DNA of 64,000 bases from Akkermansiaceae bacterium (GTDB taxonomy: Bacteria > Verrucomicrobiota > Verrucomicrobiia > Verrucomicrobiales > Akkermansiaceae): the NCBI GenBank assembly GCA_019634595.1, contig JAHCBC010000005.1, forward strand, positions 269,407 through 333,406, in the 5' to 3' direction. The notes beneath the pieces are model-generated. The model searched no databases. It was not told the origin of the DNA and saw only the letters and a program-made list of their open reading frames with translations. Positions 58,545 to 64,000 of this stretch are shown here, in pieces. The translations under genes were made by a program, and so were the position numbers. Each line of letters opens with the position of its first letter. Position 1 is the first letter of the stretch.

Positions 58545-61500
58545 ATGATTTTCCGTTCCGGAGCTTTCCTCGCCACCGCCGTTTCCCTGACCACTGCGCA
58601 CGCCGCCGGGACGGACTGGCAGACGGTGCGTCCCATCATGGAGAAATACTGCATCGAGTGCCATGGCGGGAAGCGGACGAGGGGTGGTGTGGACCTGAAG
58701 CAGGTGCTGGATGATCCGCAGGTGGCGGGCAATTTCGAGCTGTGGGAAAAGGTCGCCCATGCCATGGCGAGCGGCGACATGCCCCCGGAGGATGATCCCC
58801 AGCTTGCCACGCCGGAAAAGGAGCTGATCACGAAGTGGTTGGATGGATCCCTCAAAGCTGCGGCGAAGGAAAATGCGGGCGACCCCGGCCACGTCACCGT
58901 CCGCCGCCTGACGAACGCGGAGTATGACAACACCATCCGCGCGCTGACCGGCATCGACTATGGTTTTGCGAAGGATTTCCTACCCGACGGCGGTGGTGGT
59001 GAGGGCTTTTCCAATGTGGGGGACGTGCTTTTCGTCAGCCCGCAGCAGATCGACAAATACCTGGCCGCCGCACGCAAGCTGACCGAGCACGCCGCCATCC
59101 TGCCGGGCCGCGGCGTCATGTTCCAGGACACCCGCGTCGGCCTGCGCGGTCCGCTCCAGTTGAAGGACCAGGCGGAGCGCGCGCTCTACATCTGGTACCA
59201 GAAAATGGCGGAGCCGCACATCCCGAAGGACGGGGAGGACATGCGGGAGGGCGACTACATGACCGCCTGCTGGAAGTTCAAGCACCGGGAGAAGACCGGC
59301 GCGGAATCGCTCGACCAGCTCGCGAAGGAAGCCGGGCTTTCCGCCGCGTTCCTCGCCAACTGGTGGGACATGCTCAACAGCGACAAGATCAAGTCGCGTT
59401 TCCTCGACCTGACACGCGTGGACTGGCGCGAACTGCCGGGCCCGGATGAGGCGAACCCTAAGGCGATCCCCGCAGCCGTCGCCGCGAAAATCTCCGCCAT
59501 CGAGGCCCAGCGCCAGTCCTGGACCAACACGGACGGAGCCGCCGGCTGGGTGCGGACCCAGCGCCGCCAGCAGGACTCCGACGGTCTGCGCGCCTATGAG
59601 ATGACCACCCCCACCAAGGCCGGTCAGCCGATCCATCTCGTGGTCGGTGATACCGGCGATGGCAGCCGCGGTGACATGGTCATCATCGAGAAGATCGCCA
59701 TCAAGCGGAACGGCAAGTTCGAGAACTACGTCACCTGGCTGAAGCGCCGGATCGAGGGGAACAGCACGGAGCTGAAAAAGCTGGAGGCTGCACAGGACGC
59801 GGATCCCGCCCGCATCGCGGGACTGAAGAAAGCCGTGGATGACGGCGCGAAGGCGCTGGCCCTTTTCGGCAAGCATCCGCTCGGCAAGCCGGTGGAGGAA
59901 ACCATGCTGGTGCTACAGGCTCCGGTGGTCGTCACCCTGCCCTTCGGGGAGGAGGCGGCCGTGACCGTCAAGGGACGGCTGGAAATGTCCGGTCCGGAGG
60001 TGGATTTCGCCACCGTCCAGTTCACCGCCACGGGAGCGAATCCACCCGATCCGACGAAGATCATCCCCGGCGCGCTGGTCATGTGGAAGCGGCAGACGGA
60101 AATCGCCCGCAGCACCATGGGCGACTTCGGCAGGATGAAGACCGTCTTTCCGGATGAATACGCCCGCCGTCTGGAGCAGGTGGCGCGGAACTACCGCTTC
60201 AAGGACGGAAAGAACGAGGGCGTCTATTACTTCAGCGATGCCCAGCTCAACGGCTTCATCAGCGAACAGGAGCAGGACCGCCTCCGCCGGATGCTGAAGG
60301 ACTGGCGCATCCTCAGTCCACGGAACCCGGATGCGAAGCTCCAGAAGGAGTGGGACCAGTCGGTGCAGGGGCATCTCCACCACTTTGCGTCCAGGGCTTG
60401 GCGCAGGCCGCTGGCCGCGGAGGAGAAGGCCGGTCTGAACGCCATCTACGATGAGGCCCGTAGCCGCGAGCTGGACCGGGAATCCGCCGCCCGCGAGGTG
60501 CTGATGCGCGTCTTCATTTCCCCCGACTTCATCTTCCGCCTCGAAAAATCGGACCAGCCCGGCGTCCATCCGGTGGATGCCTGGGAACTGGCCTCCCGCC
60601 TGAGCTACTTCCTCTGGTCGTCCAGTCCGGACGACGCGCTGCGGAAGGCCGCTGCGGATGGATCCCTGCTGAAGCCGGAGGTGCTGGAGGCCCAGACGAA
60701 ACGGATGCTCGCCGGAAAAAGCTCCGCCGCGCTGGCGGAGGAGTTCGCCGGACAGTGGCTCAAGTTCCACAATTTCAGCAAGCACTCCACGGTGGACGCC
60801 GGAAAGTTCCCCGAGTTCACGCCGGAACTGCGGGCGGACATGCACCGCGAAACGAAGGAGTTCTTCAGCCACCTCATCCGCAACGACCGCCCGGTGAAGG
60901 AGATCATCCTGGCCGACTACACCTTCCTCAACGAGCGGCTGGCGAAGCACTACGGCATCCCCGGCGTGACCGGCGGTGAGTTCCGGAAAGTGCCCGTTTC
61001 CTCCCACCACCGCGGCGGCATTCTGGGCATGGGCAGCGTGCTGGTGAAGACCTCCTTCCCCCAGCGCACCAGTCCGGTGCTGCGCGGTGACTGGCTGCTC
61101 CACGCCGTGCTGGGCATGCCGACCCCACCAGCGCCCGCCGATGTCCCGCCTTTCCCGGAACACTCCGACAAGCCGATGACCGTCCGCGAAAAGCTCGAGT
61201 CCCACCGGGCCGAGAAAGCCTGCGCCTCCTGCCATGACAAGATCGACCCGCTCGGCTTCGCGCTCGAGGGATTCGACGCCCTCGGCAGGTTCCGCGAAAA
61301 GGACGAGAACGGTCTGGCGATCGATGATACCGGCTCCCTCAAGGACGGGACCACCATGGATGGCATCGCGGGACTGCGCGACTACCTCGCCCTGCATGAC
61401 CGGGAGTTCAACCAGGTGCTCGCCCGCAAGCTCATCGGCTACGCCCTTGGCCGCTCCGTCCTGCCGAGCGACAAGGTGCTCATCGAGGAGATCGCGTCAT

Positions 61501-61586
61501 CGCTGAAATCTTCCGAAGGGAAATTCTCCACCGCGGTATTGGCCGTCGTCCGGAGTCCCCAGTTCCTCAACCGGAGGAATGAGTGA
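58545..61586 (+). CDS. planctomycete-type c-type cytochrome, DUF1587/1592/1588/1585 protein
   Basis: The 1013-residue exported protein has a signal peptide ending AHA-A. A haem site CIECH (36-40) lies in the PSCyt1 domain, followed by RRLTNAEYDNTIRALTG (DUF1587) and a large middle region (carbohydrate-binding-like). WRRPLAAEE and LSYFLWSSSPDD belong to DUF1592, and HHRGGILGMGSVLVKTSFPQ to DUF1588. A second haem site CASCH lies at 893-897, and the DUF1585 tail has IGYALGRSVLPSD. Such proteins belong to large periplasmic oxidative systems for polysaccharide breakdown in Planctomycetes and Verrucomicrobia. The usual DUF1552 partner gene does not follow. Confidence 0.9.
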   Translation: MIFRSGAFLATAVSLTTAHAAGTDWQTVRPIMEKYCIECHGGKRTRGGVDLKQVLDDPQVAGNFELWEKVAHAMASGDMPPEDDPQLATPEKELITKWLDGSLKAAAKENAGDPGHVTVRRLTNAEYDNTIRALTGIDYGFAKDFLPDGGGGEGFSNVGDVLFVSPQQIDKYLAAARKLTEHAAILPGRGVMFQDTRVGLRGPLQLKDQAERALYIWYQKMAEPHIPKDGEDMREGDYMTACWKFKHREKTGAESLDQLAKEAGLSAAFLANWWDMLNSDKIKSRFLDLTRVDWRELPGPDEANPKAIPAAVAAKISAIEAQRQSWTNTDGAAGWVRTQRRQQDSDGLRAYEMTTPTKAGQPIHLVVGDTGDGSRGDMVIIEKIAIKRNGKFENYVTWLKRRIEGNSTELKKLEAAQDADPARIAGLKKAVDDGAKALALFGKHPLGKPVEETMLVLQAPVVVTLPFGEEAAVTVKGRLEMSGPEVDFATVQFTATGANPPDPTKIIPGALVMWKRQTEIARSTMGDFGRMKTVFPDEYARRLEQVARNYRFKDGKNEGVYYFSDAQLNGFISEQEQDRLRRMLKDWRILSPRNPDAKLQKEWDQSVQGHLHHFASRAWRRPLAAEEKAGLNAIYDEARSRELDRESAAREVLMRVFISPDFIFRLEKSDQPGVHPVDAWELASRLSYFLWSSSPDDALRKAAADGSLLKPEVLEAQTKRMLAGKSSAALAEEFAGQWLKFHNFSKHSTVDAGKFPEFTPELRADMHRETKEFFSHLIRNDRPVKEIILADYTFLNERLAKHYGIPGVTGGEFRKVPVSSHHRGGILGMGSVLVKTSFPQRTSPVLRGDWLLHAVLGMPTPPAPADVPPFPEHSDKPMTVREKLESHRAEKACASCHDKIDPLGFALEGFDALGRFREKDENGLAIDDTGSLKDGTTMDGIAGLRDYLALHDREFNQVLARKLIGYALGRSVLPSDKVLIEEIASSLKSSEGKFSTAVLAVVRSPQFLNRRNE

Positions 61587-61605
61587 TTCCTGCATGATCC
61601 ACATA

Positions 61606-61628
61606 GCCAATGCCGCTGAAGGACAGGG
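61606..61628. repeat. degenerate arm of the 56.5-kb inverted-repeat family
   Basis: The 23 bases starting gccaatgccgctgaaggacag match the inner part of the right arm at 56689-56725 (gccaatgccgccggaggacag) with two differences. It lies 20 bp after the cytochrome stop and directly at the broken 3' end of the IS110 transposase remnant. Confidence 0.55.
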
Positions 61629-61629
61629 A

Positions 61630-62261
61630 TAGGAGCGAAGATGCCGGGCGTGAAAGAAATTGTCCCACTTGCGTTTGCCGGCCTTGAGCAGAGCCGCGGC
61701 ATCCGGAAAGGCTTCGACAAAAGCCCATGCCGTGGGACTGGTCCAGTCGTCGAAGGCTTCAAGTGCCGTCGGGTAGTACTCCAGCAAAGCCTGTTGGAGT
61801 TGATTGATCAATGCGGTGCGCTCCCCGATGAGAGCGACCTCGTCACGGCATAGCAGCCGCAGTTCGGCAGCCAGCGGATCCTGCGGCCCGAGTTGTCGCC
61901 AGGTATGGGCATCGATGCGCAGGGCATCGGCCAAGGCCCAGGCATCAAGGCGGTCGGTCTTGTTGCCAGCGCTGGTCTTGCGCTCACGGTAGCGCTTGGC
62001 GCTCATCGGATGGACAGGATAAAGCGCGACACCACTGTCCAGCAACTGGTCCACGGCATGGCCGCAGGTGGTCTCCACGGCGACGCCGGGGGCGGGCCAT
62101 TGGCGGACGGTCTCGGCCCACTGCCGCCAGCCGGCGGCGCTGTGGTCGAAACGGAAATCGGCGACGATCTTGCCGTCACGGTCGATGATGACGGCATCGT
62201 GGTGATCCTTCGCCCAATCGAAGCCGGCGAAGTGGCTGAGTGTTTGGTGGGCGTCCTGCAT
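61630..62261 (-). pseudogene. IS110-family transposase, truncated
   Basis: From the ATG complementary to 62259-62261 about 207 residues are readable. They correspond to the N-terminal RuvC-like DEDD domain: HFAGFDWAKDHHDAVIID, VAVETTCGHAVDQLL, SAKRYRERKTSAGNKTDRLDAWALAD and the helical region LLCRDEVALIGERTALINQLQQ (each given in part). The C-terminal Transposase_20 domain with the catalytic serine is missing. The frame runs past about residue 207 into unrelated sequence and ends inside the cytochrome gene. It is a remnant and should be inactive. Confidence 0.85.
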
Positions 62262-62369
62262 GGTTTGGGTCCGGTTTATCTTTTCGGGCATGCGCGGCGC
62301 TGGTCCTTTGCCGGGTCGAGCTGATACGGGAACTTCGTGAGCTGGTGTCCTCTCAGACCTCTTGGCATG

Positions 62370-62571
62370 GACCCGCGGACGGGCCGGTGTTCTTCGCTGG
62401 AGCCTCGCAGGCTGAGCGAACATGGACCGTGTCGCGTCCGGGGCGTTGCTGCCATCCGAGCTTATCCCGGGCGGCAAGGGGATGGCCACCGGGATTTTCG
62501 GCACGGCGGCCAAGTTATTCACAACCAGCGGCGGCGGAGGTGCCTTTGGAGGGCACTTCGCCGCCGGTTGA
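62370..62571 (-). ncRNA. structured DNA upstream of the IS110 remnant, possible bridge RNA
   Basis: In transposase orientation this lies just 5' of the coding start, where IS110 elements encode their bridge RNA. Two structures are visible. TTCGCT/AGCGAA (62393-62398 with 62415-62420) encloses AGCCT-CGC-AGGCT. A longer imperfect stem at about 62522-62571 joins CAACC, GGCGGCG and GTGCC with their complements around a short loop. That these are bridge-RNA stems is an inference from position alone, and no guide loops were identified. Confidence 0.35.
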
Positions 62572-63064
62572 TGAATAACTATGGGAAGGGTATCAGCGGA
62601 TATAATGGCTCTGCCGCAATGTCCTTCCTCCCTGACCGGCTGCAACCGGTCCCCACAACAAAAGGCATTCCACTGCAGATCAGCACGTCTTCCGGGGCAT
62701 GGAGAAGATGCATCTGCGTTATCTGGAGAAGGATTCCGGGCAGCCCGTCCGTCCATGTCGATTCGCTTCGATGGTGGTTCGATTTTCTCCTTTTTCATCA
62801 GATATGAAAGTCCAACAAAGTGAAACCAGTTCTGATGCCCTCCCCGGATCCTTGGCGGAATCAACGCTTCTCCCCACCGGATATGTGAAAGTTGTGGTTC
62901 TTTTTTTGGAATTCATTTGACATATCGGGTCGATTCAAACAAGGGGTTGGTCGCCTGACGAGGATATGTGAAATTATCACTTATCTTTGATAAGTGCACC
63001 TCCCCCCCCCGCCTCTTTTCCCCTCTCCCCCCAACTCCCCGGTTCATATCATTTCAGCATTCGC
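62572..63064. other. 493-bp stretch without a gene
   Basis: No credible coding frame is seen. A perfect TTGACA hexamer is at 62917-62922, but no matching -10 box is at the right distance. CACTTATC-TTT-GATAAGTG (62978-62996) is a perfect 8-bp hairpin. A C9 run (63002-63010) within a pyrimidine-rich stretch lies 55-63 bp before the next start codon. The base composition is more A/T-rich than the flanking genes. The outer boundary of the IS110 remnant is not visible. Confidence 0.6.
62978..62996. promoter_or_regulatory. perfect hairpin upstream of the secreted Ig-like protein gene
   Basis: CACTTATC and GATAAGTG pair perfectly around a TTT loop, 69 bp before the ATG at 63065. It could be an operator or an mRNA leader stem. 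No T-run follows, so it is not a typical terminator. Confidence 0.35.
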
Positions 63065-64000
63065 ATGAAATCAAAACATCTGATTCCCTCCTTCCTGCTT
63101 TTCCTCGCGACATTTCCGCTGTCAGCCGGCACACTGAGCAACGGAGCGCTGAGCCTGACCGTCCGCGACGACAATGGCGCGATCGACGCCATTGTTTTCA
63201 ACGGCGTGGATTACTTCAACCCCGGAACGCCCGTATCGGATTTCGGCCTCCAGTTGGGCACGGACACATCCACCTTCCGCTGCAATACGACCGGCGGCTC
63301 GGAACAGATTCCGGTATCCACCACGACCGCTGCGGGTTCTATACTTGCAGCGGGGACTTACAACGTCGGGACGGCGGTGACCTTCGAGCGTTCCTATTCG
63401 CTGGTGGCGGGGCAAAATGCCATCCTTATCACCACTACCTTCACCAATGCGGATACCAACACGGCCGCGCTTCGCTATTTTGAGACATTCGATCCGGACC
63501 ATAATCCCGACTATTCCACATTCAACGATGTTTATAGCCTCGGAGCACAGTCCGTGGCACGCGCTACGAACGGAGCAGGCGCGACGTTCATACTGGGCAG
63601 CACGTCTTCCGTGACACTCGCGGCCGGTGGCCCTTTCATGATTAACTCGGGAAACATTCTCAACAGTTTCTTTTCCTCTCCGGTGGATGGCAACGGCGCC
63701 AACGCGGACTCGGGCGTACATTCGGGCTACGACTTCAGCCTGTTGCCCGGTCAGACAAGGACCCTGACCACGATTCTTGCGTTCGGGAGCACCCAGGCGG
63801 CTGCGGAATCCGCCTTCAATCTGGCGGGCAACCGCCCACCGGTGGTCACGCTCAACGGCGCGAACCCGATCACCTTGGAATGCTATGTGGACTTCTACAC
63901 GGAGTATGGCGCGACCGCGGTCGATCCCGAGGACGGTCCCCTTACGCTGGCCCCCATCGCCGGCACGGTGGACCGCACCCACGTCGGCACCTACACCAGG
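63065..64000 (+). CDS. secreted protein with Ig-like (DUF5011-type) domain, partial
   Basis: The frame runs from the ATG at 63065 off the right edge, with 312 codons visible. A signal peptide (KSKHLIPSFLLFLATFPLSA) is followed by a beta-sandwich region of about 230 residues rich in Thr, Ser, Asn and Phe, with no catalytic motif recognised. At about residue 265 NRPPVVTLNGANPITLECYV begins an Ig-like module of the DUF5011/HYR type, which usually repeats in tandem in surface proteins. The C-terminus and any sorting signal lie outside the window. Confidence 0.75.
   Translation, partial: MKSKHLIPSFLLFLATFPLSAGTLSNGALSLTVRDDNGAIDAIVFNGVDYFNPGTPVSDFGLQLGTDTSTFRCNTTGGSEQIPVSTTTAAGSILAAGTYNVGTAVTFERSYSLVAGQNAILITTTFTNADTNTAALRYFETFDPDHNPDYSTFNDVYSLGAQSVARATNGAGATFILGSTSSVTLAAGGPFMINSGNILNSFFSSPVDGNGANADSGVHSGYDFSLLPGQTRTLTTILAFGSTQAAAESAFNLAGNRPPVVTLNGANPITLECYVDFYTEYGATAVDPEDGPLTLAPIAGTVDRTHVGTYTR

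Noticed and set aside
62262..62864. Upstream extension of the IS110 transposase frame
   Set aside because: The added 201 residues are Pro/Arg-rich without similarity to transposases and overlap stem-loop structures. The family start fits 62261.
62917..62945. Promoter for the secreted Ig-like protein at the TTGACA hexamer
   Set aside because: The -35 hexamer is perfect but no acceptable -10 hexamer occurs 16-18 bp downstream.

Overview
The window is GC-rich DNA (roughly 62% G+C by eye) that looks like the chromosome of a verrucomicrobium, probably of the Luteolibacter/Haloferula type (Verrucomicrobiae). The reasons are a PEP-CTERM autotransporter-repeat protein, a planctomycete-type DUF1592 cytochrome, DUF1080 and Tat-exported Gfo/Idh proteins, bactofilins, a CdsZ-like zinc-ribbon protein and an SLA1-homology/thioredoxin fusion. 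The genus is an inference. No rRNA or tRNA gene was recognised.

Layout. 1-4383 (minus): a GldA/F/G-type ABC export operon with a DUF4340 protein cut by the window edge. 4529-8903: Lon-N domain protein, DEAD-box helicase with DbpA tail, and MutL. 8904-16290: an AT-rich regulatory stretch, then a run of secreted proteins, a strongly structured RNA candidate, and a pseudopilin cassette with translationally overlapping genes. 16294-26646: housekeeping genes (zinc-ribbon coiled coil, RarD-like transporter, deoxycytidylate deaminase, Pgi, Apt, NadA), two bactofilins (one carrying two zinc ribbons), a TPR protein, LpxB, a tiny His-rich lipoprotein and a RibD-C reductase. 26734-30976: SLC13 transporter, double-ACT protein and a P-loop ATPase.

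30980-36264 is a respiratory locus: a perfect Rex-type operator, nuoD, a secreted thioredoxin, nuoE, an RHH/VapC toxin-antitoxin pair, nuoF and a DoxX/MauE-like membrane protein. The toxin gene overlaps nuoF by four bases, so the addiction module is physically locked into a Complex I operon. 36531-41027 is a sugar locus: NagB-like enzyme, oxidoreductase, AraC regulator and a divergent two-domain DUF1080 protein. 41219-47719 holds the PEP-CTERM protein, TsaD, a HAD phosphatase and an OmpA-like membrane protein. 47783-50475 (minus) is a small biosynthetic cluster of methyltransferase, FAD oxidoreductase and type III polyketide synthase. 50560-61586 holds a Tat oxidoreductase, secreted proteins, a giant ABCG-like transporter and the DUF1592 cytochrome. 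The right end has a truncated IS110 transposase with structured flanking DNA, and the start of a secreted Ig-like protein.

The intergenic space is unusually rich in inverted-repeat elements. Three hairpin elements near 18.0, 18.7 and 21.0 kb share a TTCA loop while their stems differ by compensating changes. Two longer MITE-like elements lie at 36.3 and 56.5 kb. The strongest candidates for something new are the structured RNA at 10043-10149 inside the secreted-protein/pseudopilin locus, and the Rex-box plus toxin-antitoxin arrangement in the nuo locus.
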